From Tubulanus polymorphus (lineage: Eukaryota > Nemertea > Palaeonemertea > Tubulaniformes > Tubulanidae): a DNA stretch of 64,000 nt. Of this stretch, positions 1-13,926 are shown one piece after another. The notes under the pieces are model-generated. The model was not told where the DNA came from and did no database searches. It saw only the letters and a list, made by a program, of their open reading frames with translations. Both the position numbers and the translations under genes were made by a program. Where the stretch lies: the NCBI RefSeq assembly GCF_964204645.1, contig NC_134026.1, forward strand, positions 4,340,001-4,404,000, read 5' to 3'. Numbering within the stretch: the stretch's first letter is position 1; each line of letters starts with the position of its first letter.

Positions 1-37
1 CCTGCGCGCGTCTTCTGTAGATCGTGACGTCACTAGA

Positions 38-1522
38 TCAGGATTCTGCGCTGTCAGTGTTGTGCGAAACGACCTTGCTTTGGTAAACGTTATATCGGAA
101 TCCGGCTGGTTTTCGTTGATCATCTTTCTTCCTGTGGCCGCAACGTAGTAATTTCCTGAAAGCGTAGCGAAAGTCCTTCGAGAAAAGGGCATATATAATC
201 GGGTTTAGTAGACTGTTACAGTAGCCCAGCCAGAAAAATATACTGAAAATCACGTAATGCGACAGATTGTAGAATGCGCTTATGAAATAAATGGTGAAAA
301 ATGGCAACCAACAACAAATGAAGCAACCGACTACTATAGCTAAAGTTTTGGCTGCTTTCATGTTACTGTCGTGGTGCCAAGCTTTTTTATATTCACTATT
401 ACTTCGCTTGAAATTGTGACGGTTTTCTTTGACGCCCGCGTTGGGTACAGGTACGCTGAGAGAGGCGTTGCTGCCCTTTTTCTTGACTGTCGCGGGAATT
501 TGAATCAGACATAGCCTATTTTTTCCGTTATTCTCGACGGTAACGTTACTAGCGATGAACGGCTCCCAGTCCGATTTGTCTCGGCTGCTGACAACAGAAC
601 TTCGCGCCGTCGATAATCGGTCTTCGATAAGCAAAGTATCATTGTTTGTCAATTTGTCTGTATTATTTCCTATATTTGTTGCAGCTAATTTGTTTGCCTC
701 GTATTTGCCTGTACGTGCATTGATCGTACTGCCACCCTGGTGAATTCCCATGGCACCGTCGCCCGTCAACAGTTTCCCGCGACCGATCGAGTTGCGAACA
801 CGTTTCGCTATGAAATATATCTTTATATAAAACCCCACCATAACGGCCGTCGGTACGAAAAACGAGCCGATAGCGGAATAAATCACGTAACCCCTGTGGT
901 CGTTCAATTCACAGAAATGTATAGTTTGTATACAATCATCAACCGTTTCGTTAAGGTTCAACGAAAATTGGGCGTTTTCGGTAGTATTTTTCGACGAAGC
1001 ACTTGTACCGGTGCTATCGTCTTCTTGCCACCCGATTAAGGGCGGAAAACTTATCATGAACGAAACGATCCACACGCTGGCGATTAAAATCCATCCTTTT
1101 TTCGCCGTGCTGAAATGCGTCTTGTATTTCATCGGCTGCGAAATGGCCAGGTATCTATCGAAACTGATGGCGCATAAATTCAAAATGGACGACGTACAAA
1201 GCCACACGTCAATAACTAGCCAAATCTCGCACCAGAACGGCTGGAAAACCCAATAACCCATAACTTCATTAGCATTTGAGAACGGTAGCACAAACACACC
1301 CAGGCTAAAGTCCGCGACGCCGAGTGACAAAATTAGATTATTGGTCACAGATCGCGACGTATATCTTTTCATGACAGCTAATATCACTAGCAAGTTCCCG
1401 AACAGTACGGCAACATTTATGAAAGCTAATACAGTCGATATAGACACGATCACTGCGATTTTTCCATCTTCGAAACGTTCATCATATTTCGAGCAATTTT
1501 CATTCACGTCCCGGATCCCCAT
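38..1522 (-). CDS. Aminergic rhodopsin-class GPCR, octopamine/alpha1-adrenergic-like
   Basis: Complete 494-residue seven-helix receptor in one coding exon, predicted to sit in the plasma membrane and signal through G proteins to a biogenic amine. Seen: TM1 with GNLLV (about 42-46), TM2 Asp71 in ADFSLG, Cys98 for the TM3-ECL2 disulfide (partner probably Cys204), the amine-binding Asp105 in IDVWLCTSS, DRY at 122-124, TM4 Trp151, TM5 serines at 216 and 220 (positions 5.42 and 5.46) followed by Pro224, a third intracellular loop of roughly 130 residues, CWLPFF from 404, NPIIY from 440 and an amphipathic helix 8. The TM5 pattern YSAIGSFF and TM4 FPPLIGW most resemble octopamine alpha/alpha1-adrenergic receptors; a dopamine- or 5-HT-like assignment cannot be excluded. 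This ATG is the first in frame and gives a short extracellular N-terminus with an N-C-S sequon at residue 9. No signal peptide, as usual for the family. Confident of an aminergic GPCR, moderate on subtype. Confidence 0.93.
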   Translation of the reverse strand: MGIRDVNENCSKYDERFEDGKIAVIVSISTVLAFINVAVLFGNLLVILAVMKRYTSRSVTNNLILSLGVADFSLGVFVLPFSNANEVMGYWVFQPFWCEIWLVIDVWLCTSSILNLCAISFDRYLAISQPMKYKTHFSTAKKGWILIASVWIVSFMISFPPLIGWQEDDSTGTSASSKNTTENAQFSLNLNETVDDCIQTIHFCELNDHRGYVIYSAIGSFFVPTAVMVGFYIKIYFIAKRVRNSIGRGKLLTGDGAMGIHQGGSTINARTGKYEANKLAATNIGNNTDKLTNNDTLLIEDRLSTARSSVVSSRDKSDWEPFIASNVTVENNGKNRLCLIQIPATVKKKGSNASLSVPVPNAGVKENRHNFKRSNSEYKKAWHHDSNMKAAKTLAIVVGCFICCWLPFFTIYFISAFYNLSHYVIFSIFFWLGYCNSLLNPIIYALFSKDFRYAFRKLLRCGHRKKDDQRKPAGFRYNVYQSKVVSHNTDSAES

Positions 1523-1535
1523 GTTGCGTGTAACT
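1523..1535 (-). promoter_or_regulatory. Probable 5' UTR splice acceptor of the GPCR gene
   Basis: On the minus strand, 11 bases before the start codon lies a pyrimidine-rich stretch ending in TTTCTCTCAG (AG at plus positions 1535-1534). This fits a 3' splice site joining a distal non-coding first exon to the single coding exon, a common arrangement in invertebrate aminergic receptors. The promoter would then lie further right. No donor was identified. Confidence 0.45.
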
Positions 1536-4500
1536 GAGAGAAACTGACATAGTCTAATTGCACGGTGTCCTTCGAAAAAGTGTCAATGACATCATTCACC
1601 GTAGTTGTTTCGGAATATTTTCATCCACCAGTGTGCGCTTTTTTTTCTCGCTAGCGTAGTAAAGCGGTGCCTAAGTGAATCTGAAAATGGGAAAAAAAGT
1701 ACGAATCAATGACGTTGTATTATACAGTGTAACTATGATTGCGGAGCGTGCATAGATGACGGTCGTTGGCCGAAAAAAAACCCAGATGCCAAAATGGTTT
1801 GATGGATGTGGTCATTTTTGTTCAACTCGGATCAATTGCCAGACCCAGAGGCGATTGTAATATTCGGAGAGAAAGCGCGAAATATGAAGGTGCGGTCAAT
1901 AGATGAGATTGTGATAATAAGCGTTGGGCCAAACTGCGACGGTTGCCGGAATAATTTTGTTTGATTCGCTCTCGATATCGCTGTTATAGTGCGCTCGTTA
2001 GCCATATCGATTCACAAACCCAAAATGCTGGATGAGATCGCAGATATTCGCATTGAGGCAGTTTTAAAAATTTCGTCCATTCACAGAAATGCGTCCAGTG
2101 ACCATTTCTTACGTTCAGAACGCGTATACTTTCATCGTACCAATTGTATTTTGTTTGTTCCTAATTTATGATCATTTATCTCTGACTAAAGAGGATAATT
2201 GGGAATTAACGAATTTGCTTAATTCCACATGACAATGGCCAAAATATTGCGGCTGTTCAATCGATAAAAGATTATGTAAGTATCCAATACGGGGTGGCTC
2301 TAATGGGTATATTTCTGGGGGTCTAGATCCCTGCCTTCCATTTTGCCCATTAGATACCAAGACAGATCGTTAAAATCTGCAAATTTGACACTCTCTCGAA
2401 AATTGCATTGCTTCGGATATATTCCTTCATAATATCTCTAACACCTAGAATAGGACTCTGCTTGGACTACAGGGTAGCTGCTTTATCCAAAGAATGCCAA
2501 TTTTCCTAGATCCGCCCCCGCGAAACATTTTTTGACAGTCGTTTTTTGTCATGTCGTTCGTTACTGCGACAAAATAAATCCGATGTACCGGTAAATCTAA
2601 CATGCGTGTTGTATACCAGAAATATTTAGTAGAACATATCAGTGCGGGTTAGCTAGAAACTGACCGCGAGCGCATTGCACGACGTCCTGCTCGATTCTTT
2701 AAAGAAGGTTTCGCGTGGTACGAAATAAGACTGGACTCTCAGGCAGTTGAATAATATCAATTCTTAAGAAGTCGTGTCGAGATATTTTTTTAGAATAAAT
2801 ATTTATTCGTCTTACGAATAATTTAGTGCTTTCAAAGGTGCAGATGCCTTCAGGTGTAAATATGGCAATCACGTGGAATTTATGTACATATTATAAGGAC
2901 GATTCCCGCATTAAAGCGTGAATGTATTTGCATTTAATTTTCTATAGCCAATCCCCTGTGTCGCCATTGTTGCTATTTCGCTGAGCCATCCATCCTCTGC
3001 GTGACGGGTATGACATCAGACACGACACGAACCGAGAGAAACAACCGAACGATTATTAACTTGCGCGATAGGTCGACGTGTGACGAAAAGACACTGGCGC
3101 GAATTCCGCTTTCGGCGAATCGAGGGTGACATGAATGCCTAAATAAGATATGACCGAGTTATACTGAAAGATGATGCTAAGCTTTCCGGGTTCGACTAGC
3201 ATTATCTAAACAGCTTTTATGTACATTTGATTTGTATTCAATTATGTGCTTCTCGCGTGGAAGGCCTTTTAGTTAATTGACGTCGTAATTTTACTCTGTT
3301 ATGCATATAATTAGCGAGATTAAACTGTACATTGACAGGGCACTTTGTCATCTGATGACATTGGGGACCGAAATGTTATTTTTTAGATATTTTTGAAATT
3401 CAGTATTTTCATGTCTGTAGCGGTCATCGTCATACGGGTCAGGGTCAACTAAGCATCAAATAAGCGCCCGCGATGCTGTAGTGAATGTATACCAGTTTCT
3501 TGTTAAAAACATATTGACGAATGGCCGGTAAACTAATTTCGAAACGAATATTCCGATGATAGGAAGCGATAATCAAATCGCCAGATAACACGTTTAAGCG
3601 TCGTGTTACGAATATATACAGTTATGGAAAGTATTGACAAAATGATAACTTTCATAGACTGATACACGCGTGGGTTGTTATATAATATATATTCGTCGAT
3701 GTACAATTTACCGACGTGAACGGTAACATCATTTTCCCGATCCTAAGACGCTTCCATGTGAATGTTTTTCTTTAAAAAATCGATGAAAAAGTTTGCCGCT
3801 AACGTAAGCGCCGGGAAGTGTAGGCAGATATGGTCTAAAGGATTGCGTAGATTTCAGCTTTTGAATATGTATGATTTCTACGAAGCTTTCAAAAGCAGGA
3901 ATGCAGGGGCTAATAGCATCTCCCCGACAGCCGGCGAAACTCGGTTTCGTTGTTCGGCGTCGAAGAAACGCGCTGCGGATCGTTTACCCGCGGCCAAAAA
4001 CAAATTAAGATTTTACCTCGACTCCGTCATCATTTAATAGAGTATTTCATCGTAAACAAATTCAGCTCGCAACGACAGTGATTAGTTAAACCGCGTCGAA
4101 ACACACTCAACCACGATGAAAAGCTGCGCAAAATTGAGATTTCCACGCTGTCCTCCTCTGATCTCGCGGCGCTTGCAAATTTATTCAGCTCCCAGGTAAA
4201 ATAGGCAACTAATTTCTCCTCAATTCAAGCGCGATTCCAATTTCTCATCACTCTTCTTAACCGCGTATACCGCGCGGCATCGTGGCTTTTTATCACTTCG
4301 TACAAATTTAATGATTAGTTATACCTGTGGATCTAAAAGCGCGGTTTGAATTGATGTGACTGACGAGCGCTTGGGAATTTGTGCCGGGCCACAATCTTAA
4401 CTGAAAATGCAAACAGTCGATTAACCATATGGCGTATACGCTCGCTGAGATCGCTGACTAGACCTAGCTTGAAATAGAACCGCGTAAAACGTGTTAAACC

Positions 4501-7500
4501 GAATAAGAATTAAAACTCTTGATTTGGACATAAAACGGACAAATTGTTTTATGACTCGGAAAAGTAAGAATATATAATATGCCAGTCTCTTTCTGAAATG
4601 TTTTCCATGATTGAAACATACCATATTCCACATCTTTCAATCCAGGATGATCGGTGATCTGGGACCCTAGGACAACTTATGCGCTGCGGTCATTGACTTT
4701 GCATTATCGAGGAACAGGTACACGGCCATTGAGACATGTAGAAAGTGTGATATGATGATGATTGTCAAAAATAATGCTTGCACGATGATAGATCACATGC
4801 CGGGCAACAGTCATTCTCTCGAGCGAAATTCGTTTTATTCGTCGTTTTTTCTGCATCAGCGCGCGCGCCGCCGATAGCACAGGTTTTCCCGGTGCTGGGT
4901 ATTTTTCGCGTATTCAGACTAGAACGATGAGTTCACCGTTCACCGCGCGCGAGTATAGGAGCGCTCCAGAAACGTTCAGTCGACCGATGCGTGCTGTAAT
5001 TGATCTCGGTCGGTATAGGTTTACGCGCGACGACGCCGGAAACGCATGCGCATTAGGAAACCGCCGAGGAAATTTCAATCTTTCTAAGAAACGAAGTAAC
5101 GAGGAAAATCTCGAAGCTGATTCGCCTGTGTGTGTATAAATGACATTGATTGAAGACACAAAGACACGAGAGACTTGTAATTCTGATCAAAATGAAGAGA
5201 CTGGATCGTCAAGAGTCATCAATGACTGATCCAACTTTTCGTATACGGCTTGATTTTCCTCACCAATTATCGAACTAGTCCTGACGATTCTAGGCGCTTA
5301 CTAGCCAACGGTAATGAACGAAGTCACTAACGTTAAAGAAAGTTTAATCTAAACATGACATACCAATCCTTACAGAATATATATGATATGAATGAATGAA
5401 CCACCAACAACTCTCAAATCAAACTTCTAAATCTTACAAGATTCTATTTTGTGTCGTTGTGTCTTCGTCGGTGAACTTCAGCCGTTCCCACATCAGTCGC
5501 AAGCTTTGCTAAATCTAATGAGTAAAACCGACACGAGCGACAAAGAATCCGTTGCAGTTAACTTCATAAAATGGAAAATTTGATTTCGAAATCCGGAAAA
5601 AAAGTTTTATCAGCGGGAGCTTGTGGAAAAATTGCAACGCTTTTAAGTGGCACCGTATCATTGGAGTGAAAAAACTTTGATGTTTTTTCTTCACCGTTTT
5701 TGAAATAGTTTCAATGATAAGAACCCCACAGTTGTTCAAAAATCTTGTCTCAGTATTCTACGCTGACAGACGTCGGCGATAGAGAAACGACGAAGGAATA
5801 CGATGTTCCGAATTTGATCATATTGATGAAACAGTAGATAATTTCGAACCCAACACATCCTCCCTCGCAAGGGATTCGAATCCGATGTCGTCGCGAGGTT
5901 CTGTCGTGGTATGCGAAACCCTATATCTGCATAGCCCCAGTGCGCACTTACGTGTTATGCAGCTTTTAAATCGTGTGAAAGTCTTGAAATGAAAGATATT
6001 TATAAATCTAACGTTTCTAATTTCACGTACTGTTATAACAATGAAGATACTCCCCCAAATCTTCACAGAATTTTTCTCAAGCAACCCTAAATCAACTTAC
6101 AGAACCCGTGATAGTCTTAGTTCAAACATAATTCCAGTACGATACAGCCTTTATCTAAAAAAGTACAGTCTAAGAATCCAAGGTCCTATGAATGCATATC
6201 CCTTTCATCTTAAATCTGTACGTTCAATACCAATATTGATATAAAACATCCGAAAGTTACTTATAGCTGTCTATTGATTTATCGAACAGTCCATGTCATT
6301 CATCATTTATATCTTTTTACTCAAGGTACTGCAACAAATTATTTCTCTTTTGTGTCTAAAGACCATCGTATATATTACTCCTCGCTTATAGATAGATAAT
6401 GCATTCATGATGTTTACACATTTTGTCATGATATTTTTCATTATTTCTCGTTGTTTGTGTTTTAATTTTCATTTTTTTTACTCGCAGCTTTCTTTGTACG
6501 ATCCTCGCTGGCTTGTTCTTGCATTCTATATTTCCATTATTGTCAAATTAACAGCACAATCAATGTACATGTATATTTAAATTCCATTGTATGGATATAT
6601 AATGTAAAAACAATTAAAGTGAAATGAAGTATTTAATGATAATAAGTGTTAACCGTTAAATGTAAAGCCTCCAGTTGCTACAACATGCACGCCGTCAACT
6701 CGGTTCTATGCCGCCATGTTACCTTTCGAAGAGCGACGGATTAAAAACGTTAAATATTTCCTATCGTTGTTTGCATCGTTCGCTACTAATGAGATAGTAT
6801 TTAGCTGACACTTGAAATAGTGGCTGTCTCGATCAATGCGCGCGAATACCAAGAAAGGCATTTGTCTGATACTTAAAAATCATTAGAACGAGCGACGGTC
6901 TCGTATTCCAAGCTTACAAAGCATCCGAAGACACCCGAGTAAAATACAATAGACCTTCGCGGCGTCGACTCCGTACAACAGCTTCTTTAAAAATAGAGTT
7001 CATATCTTGTCTGGAATCATATCGACATAAAACGAATGTATTGTGCCAGCAGAAAAATGCACACAAGCGCCCGCAGCTCTCCAATTTATAAGTAATGGAT
7101 GGAGTATTAATCTAAAATTGACAGAAATCAGACTTTTCGTCCGTAGAACCTTGATAATGAAGCTGGACACATATTGTGACTCTACACGTTAAGATATGTC
7201 TGATTTTGTATTTTGGATTTAAACGCTTATTACTTGAAAATTTTGAATTGCGAATACGTCACTATAGGTTAAGGGGTTAGCTTTGCTCAATCAGATCTTC
7301 AGACATTTTAGTCTAATTAAAAAAGAATAGACGAAGAAAGTTATACAATCTCCTGTTTGGGTGTGACGCCGGGACTGGAGATTTAAGTCAAGTCAGCACT
7401 CAACGTTGACACGATTTGACACCGAATAAACGACTGATCTTTGACGATGATTGGCATTTATTAGAAAAAGATCCGTGTTGCCGTGTGAAATTACATGTGC

Positions 7501-10500
7501 CTCGGGTGTCGATGTAAGTTACAAGTTGACGGAGTGAGAGACACGTTGACTCTCTAAACCTGACGTCCCGTTGGGCCTGCTTGCTCGTTTGTCGATGTGA
7601 TATTTGATTCCGGTCGTCAACAGCCATATGTCGTCGATCAAATTTGAAAAATCACACCCGACAGTCTATCGGGGAGATACATACCTGCTCGCTATCGAGA
7701 AATATGATAAAGCTTTATTTATGTAGTAAGGTGCTTGCGAGGAATAGAAATTTCTAGATTAACGCCGCGTTTCTGGGGATAAGACGCGAACACGCAATGT
7801 TTCGGAAATTTGTTTTCCCTGTACAAACGGGTGAATATTTGATGAAGGTATAAGACCTCTGGCCAGTGTATAATTCTATTTCTTATACACGTGTACACCA
7901 TTTATTCAGTGGCTGTAATGATTCGAAGATTTTTATGAGCCAGGGACCAGCTTTAATATCCCTGGATAAGTGAAGCTACCGGGCAGCATCAATTCGTATA
8001 CTGAAATTGATTAAACGCAATTTGATTAAACGACGCTGCATGAACCACGAAGACCGCTCCGCCATCACAAAGAAACAACTAAGAAGTCGAATCTTAATTC
8101 ATAGATTCACCTCATACAGTTACCTGACACGTAACAAACTACGGCGTTGTTTAATTCTCCGAAATCTACCAACATTGATAAAGAATGCTTCCCCGTTTTC
8201 GAGCAAATCCTTCGCGATGAAACGTGAATATACTGCTGTTTGTGAACTGTTGGAAGATTCATAGCGTGGATATAATATGCCTTTTAGCGTATCATCCATC
8301 AAAACTCGAAGATTTAATCCATCATTTCGATAGGATATAAATACTGCGTGAATAATCAACAAATTAAAAAAAAAGATTAGGTCACTCACACTTTGCACAC
8401 GTAATTTTGTTATTGGTCAACAAAGATCGGCCATCAATTTTGCCTATGAAGAATAGACGTAAGTCGCTGGTCGTGACAGAAATGATCTACAGCAGGTGAT
8501 TATTACATGCAGACCGGATATGACCATCATCGTAAATAATATCTTTCGACTTCTGATTGCCAGTTAATTCATGTGCTTAGCTTTTATTTGTTGTCCAATT
8601 TATGCCCGCATTCGCGGATAATAAATAACGCGGACAACCTACGCTACCATCCACAGGGAGATATCATCCCTGGTACTAGGCCATACGATCTTATCTCATA
8701 GGTTCACGATCGAGTCCTGTGGATGGTCCATTGCGGACTAAATGAATATTTTACTCTCACCGTTCATCTTCCGGTTGCCCGATATGAGAAAAGTCATTCG
8801 ATGGTTTAAACCGCGAAACGTCATCCCCTTCAAAGTATTACTCGGTATTTGGTTTTTTATGTGATCCGAATCATCCACCTCATAGAACAACCCCTACTAT
8901 AAGCGATATATTTCCATGCGATATTTTCGAGTTGGATTAAAGAAAGTAACAGCGGCAAAACTATCATTTATTATTACCTGACAACCATGCATACGTGTGA
9001 CTAGAGACATTCATCCCCGAAATCAGCCTGTATATGTGTTCCCTTGAACATCAGATAAAACACGGGGTGGCTAAGGACATTCCTGCAAACCAATATTTTC
9101 ATAAAGAGGTGAACAAATAATTTCGTGCTTACCTAGTTTTCGTCATTGGCAAGGTCTAACACGAACAACCGAGAGTCGTAAAATGTTCCCGCACGAATTT
9201 TCGAGTTCGCCGGAATGACTTTTACGAGCGATTCATTTCACGCTACGGCCGCTAGAAAACGCGCAGAGTGGAAGGATATCCCTGTCAGTAGATCGCGGGC
9301 TTTACTGATATTCTTGAATAAATACGTAAATATTTTTTCGCAGCTCAACAACTTTCCGGGGGTGAAAAGATAAACGACTAAACTATTTGCTTGACTGCGT
9401 TCTTCACGAGGGTCACCATTGGCGTGTTCTTTTTTCACTCGTTGGCCACAAAAAATTACGTATTTCGAGCGTCGTATACTTCTATTTGTATGTTTGTATA
9501 TCTGGTGCAAAGCGTGACCAAATCTTTTGTAGGCCTCATAAAGAATAAAACGGCGTTGAAATTATAAACACCTAAGCAAGGGTTGTATATCCAGCTATCC
9601 TCGTATTTAGCATAGGCCAATTTTGTTACCGCTTTGTTATTTATTAGAAATAATACGAGCAACTGGGCTTGAAATTGGTGCTTTGCGGTTTCGAATTAGA
9701 TTTCAGGTAAATACAATTGATCACCAGGGACGTACTGCTGTAGCTGATTTCACACCCGAGCCATTAATCTTTGAACAGTTATAATATACGGAGCATTATA
9801 CTGCCAATGAAATTGAAATGAAATTGTATGTATACCACGCGTTAAACGCAAATCCGAAGATGTCAACCCGCGGTCTGCTGGTCTTGTTGGAATTATCGTG
9901 TTTGCTGAAAATGAGATACTCTCATTTAAAATCTAATCAGAAAGTAACTAATTTGAGCAATAAATCCACGATAACTATTCGAAAATTTCAGGATTTGAAC
10001 ATGGATCGTACCACGCAATTAAAAACTGTCCAACGGAGAGAGCTTTCATAATTAATCGTTGTTGATATAGTTATTATTGTCCGGCTTCTTTTCGGAGAAG
10101 GCCAAACAACAAGTCGTGCGAGGAAAACGTGGAAATGGCACCGCCCACCGCTTTTACCTTCAAATCTCTTGGTACGGGGGATCGATTTAGTACCTCTGAA
10201 TATCCTTGGAGGAAATGACGGGAGATTCAAGTACATATCTATCACGCTCTTACAGATGAACAATCTGTCAGCAAAGAATCGTTAACGATAGATATACACA
10301 GTTGCGAATGACGCCGGTTATGTACATATATGTGTAACAGATTTTGAAAATCGAGACTTTCGATCAATAATTTGTAAGCTGTGTTAATAATGAGCCAATA
10401 TCTGGCTGGAAAATTCCGGTAAATATTCGAATAGTCCAGTAACCAACAATCAGGCGGACTCAGCATCTCACGTTACGTTAAGTTAATGGAATTTTAGATT

Positions 10501-13500
10501 TTCTCAAAAGTTCTGTTTACGCAAGTGACAAAACTAATCAAATTCGGTATTCTGTTATAGCGAGGCTTTTTGTATTTTCACGAATATGATTTGCTGAACT
10601 GAACAGAGTAGAGAAAGAAAGAGAGAAATTATTTTGTTAGTTCGAATGCGTGGTTCTGGGGTGAAGCGATTAAAAGCCCCGTGTGGTGCAATGCACAGCA
10701 GGGCACATTAATAACGGGCTTTGAACTTTTTCAATGAATTAACGCCACGTCGCTGAAACCTTTAATTAAAAGTTTGATTTCTGCATTAGCCGTCTGCGCG
10801 AAATGGATATTCTTTAGAACAGAGTTGACAAGCGGTCAAGTTTTGACAAACGATAAAATTGCGGTCACACTTACTAGATTATGAAAAGAATGGGAATTTT
10901 TACCTTCGAAAATCTGGTTGATTTCTTAGAAACTAATTCGTTTACGTGTTGTCCAACGGTTGAAATGAAAAAGAAATGACAGAGATTACGGCTGGGATTT
11001 CCGCGAGTTACCGATGTGAGCTCCAGCATGCCACTTCCAGTCTCGAGTACAGAATATATAGGAAAATAAGTTCATTCTGCCATGGGATAAGTGATAAGTG
11101 ATGCTAGAGAATATAGTTATTCTATGTCGATGAAACCGGCCCCTGATGTGTAAGGAAATTGATGCAACGGTTATGTTATTTTCTCTCGGTGGGAGTGCAT
11201 ATAGTCGTTCTTCCCGTTAGCTAGGGAAACGACATCGGTTCGACCTCTTCAAGTCAACGATTAATCTGTCAGTAGTTTATACTTCAAATCGATGTTTATC
11301 GATAAGGAGTATTTAGTTCCGATAACAAGTTGTTAATGCAGTCCTCGGTTAAGTTAGCGTTTAGCACGTCCATCATGCGCTCCTTAACCACAGATTAACG
11401 ATCTCGATGTAAATTGAATCTGTACAGTTTATGTCAGATAGACTGATGAATTCAACAGCCCCTGCTACTCTTTATAAGTCCCAAGAAAACATGAAAATCC
11501 ATTGGTCAATGCCCAAAGTAACGCATTTCTCAGCGTCGGCCATCTTGGAACTAGGTCCGAACTACAGTGACCATGCTCAATCCCGTGGTCGACTATATCC
11601 GGACTATAGTTTCGTCTAACCGACATTCCGTTTCACTCAGTTTGCAGTCGACAAACTCCTATTACCGAAGTTCGCCAAGCCGGGGAAGAATGTTAAGCCA
11701 TCTGCCAGATCCGGACACGATGAGATTTGCTCACATGGACTAGGGGGTAAAATGCCTCACAATAACCTGAAATTGAGGCAATCATGGTATCACCTTTTCA
11801 GGAAAATACCTGTTCCACCCACCATAAAGATATGTAGTATGGTATGTTTTGATTATTAAGTTTTTGTCGACTACGAATTCTGCAAAGTATTACAAAGGAT
11901 TATACGCGAGCTAAGTATCCCCCATCGTGACGGATTATCCGTGATCTAAAAATCATCGGCGCATCGCCTCTCAACGCAAATGAAATATGTCGTTGTCGGG
12001 GATGTTCTTTTATTGAATCTTTTATATATATATCAATAATCCTGCCCTTGAGAAGCAGTAAATGCTACTCGAAAATATTGAAATGATATGATCATTTTTA
12101 GTCTCCGAACCGCGTCGGTTGAACATCATAAAATCGTATACATTCAATTATGAATACCCTCGAGTGAAGATTGGTAGAAAGGAATTTTTAATGTCGAATA
12201 CATGCCGAATGAAAGACTATACGGAACCTTAAGACTACAGCCTACAGCCTACATATCGCTAAGATGAGAATTTCAATGTGGTGTTCACTTGCAACGGATG
12301 TCTCAGGCGGCGAAGACGAATGGCCACTGTTGTCGCTTGAGTTTAAGCTTACGGTACACACGAGACAGGCGTTAGGTCTTAATTATAGTATTTCGATGTA
12401 AATGCGTGTAATGTAGGCCCCCATCTTACTAGAACAACATTCTTAAGACCGGGAACTAACGACAAGCCAATTCATCATTTACACGCGGGGTGTTGTTGCA
12501 ATACGTCGATCAGAATTCATTTAACATTAATCAATTATCTAAGATAAGTGACCATGAGGTGTCACATACGACCAAATCTTCTGAGAACAACGTTTATCAG
12601 TGAAATCGAGAATTATTCAATTAGCAACGTGAACCCCATAGCCTAATTGGCTAAATGACCAGGCCGGCAGGGGGGTTCCCAGGGGCGTAAAACTGATTAG
12701 GTGGGTTGATCGAAGGGCCCCGCTGTAATTTCATTTCGATCTAATGATTCATTCAGTCACTACATATTACGTCTCACATTTTCCAATACCAACATATATC
12801 TATGACGAAGAGTCAATGGAACGCGAAAACAAGTGATAGATTCCTAATGTTGTTGGTTTAGCATTAAATTCTGATATCAGCAAAATTCCACAGCCTCCGT
12901 GGTGATAAGAACTACTTATGAATTAATAGATTATGACATACAGTAACGTGGAAGAAACACTTTGGGTGGCTACGATATCGGAATTCGCTAATAGCAAATC
13001 ATACTTCATGGTTGAGCCGTCGCGGAAGGGTCGGTGGCTCATCTCTAATCGTTCAATTAAGAACTCGATACCCGCGGCAACATCTTGTCCTCGAACTTCC
13101 CTCATCCTAACTTCCGTTATCATCAAACTAATCGGTTCGCTTTTCAATGTCGATGTTTTCCTTTTGAAGGTATTTGTCGGTATGAAAACCATGCTTTTAC
13201 TTGATTCAGGCAATTTTCCATGCTTGGAATAGTCGGTCAATATTTCTTACTAAAACTTACCGATACGTGAAGTAAAAAGAAAGCAGTACCTGCTATGAAC
13301 TGCGCTATTATTTCTGTTATGAGTGAACACGCGAATGTTTTTTCCTGTTAAACCTCGCGTAGTGCTTAACGGATCGATGGATAAAAGTTGTAGTTTGCCC
13401 TGAAGCTGTTACAGTAGTGAGTTAATTACAACTATAACCCGCCCCGCTTCCATGGTGGTTGTTCTTATTGAATATGTGATCAAAATGTACAGCCACTACA

Positions 13501-13800
13501 TGCAGTTGAAGAACTTCAGCATGACCGATTATAGCTGAAGGATGTGTAACCGATATTTCTGTGTCAACGTTTGGCCTTCATCCGTTTTAAAGAGACGATC
13601 ATTCAACGAACAAACACAGGAACAGAATCAGTGCGTGGTCTAAGGGGTCCGGACTCCTGCCTTCCAATTAAAGTCGCAATTTTTGTTAATAAGGCAACGA
13701 TCGTTAACTCATCCTTCTGGAAAAAACATCTTTTTCTGATATGTATTTCATCATTTCTTCAAAGATGTCTTACCATAGAGGGACCCCACAAGTTGCCTTA
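1536..13800. other. Long non-coding interval upstream of the GPCR
   Basis: No gene can be supported here. The open frames are short, unrelated to families I recognise and often mirrored on the other strand. The stretch at about 4850-5060 is CpG-rich and could be a promoter or first-exon region, but nothing proves it. A mirrored pair of about 100-codon frames lies at 12923-13240 (see findings). The rest looks like ordinary intergenic or 5' intron DNA. Confidence 0.5.
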
Positions 13801-13926
13801 GACATAATGATAATAATAATAATAATAATTTTATTTTTCCATTTTGAATTATAATAATCGTACAAAGTAATACAAATACAAAAATTCAAGATGGCCGTAA
13901 TACAAATACAAAAATTCAAGATGGCC
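13801..13926. repeat. ATA-rich tail followed by a 30-bp tandem duplication
   Basis: A (ATA)n-type low-complexity run near 13806-13830 is followed by two adjacent 30-bp copies (13867-13896 and 13897-13926), each starting GTAATACAAATAC and ending AAGATGGCC. The A/T-rich tail next to a short duplicated block looks like the end of an old retroposed element, but no body of such an element was recognised. Confidence 0.55.
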
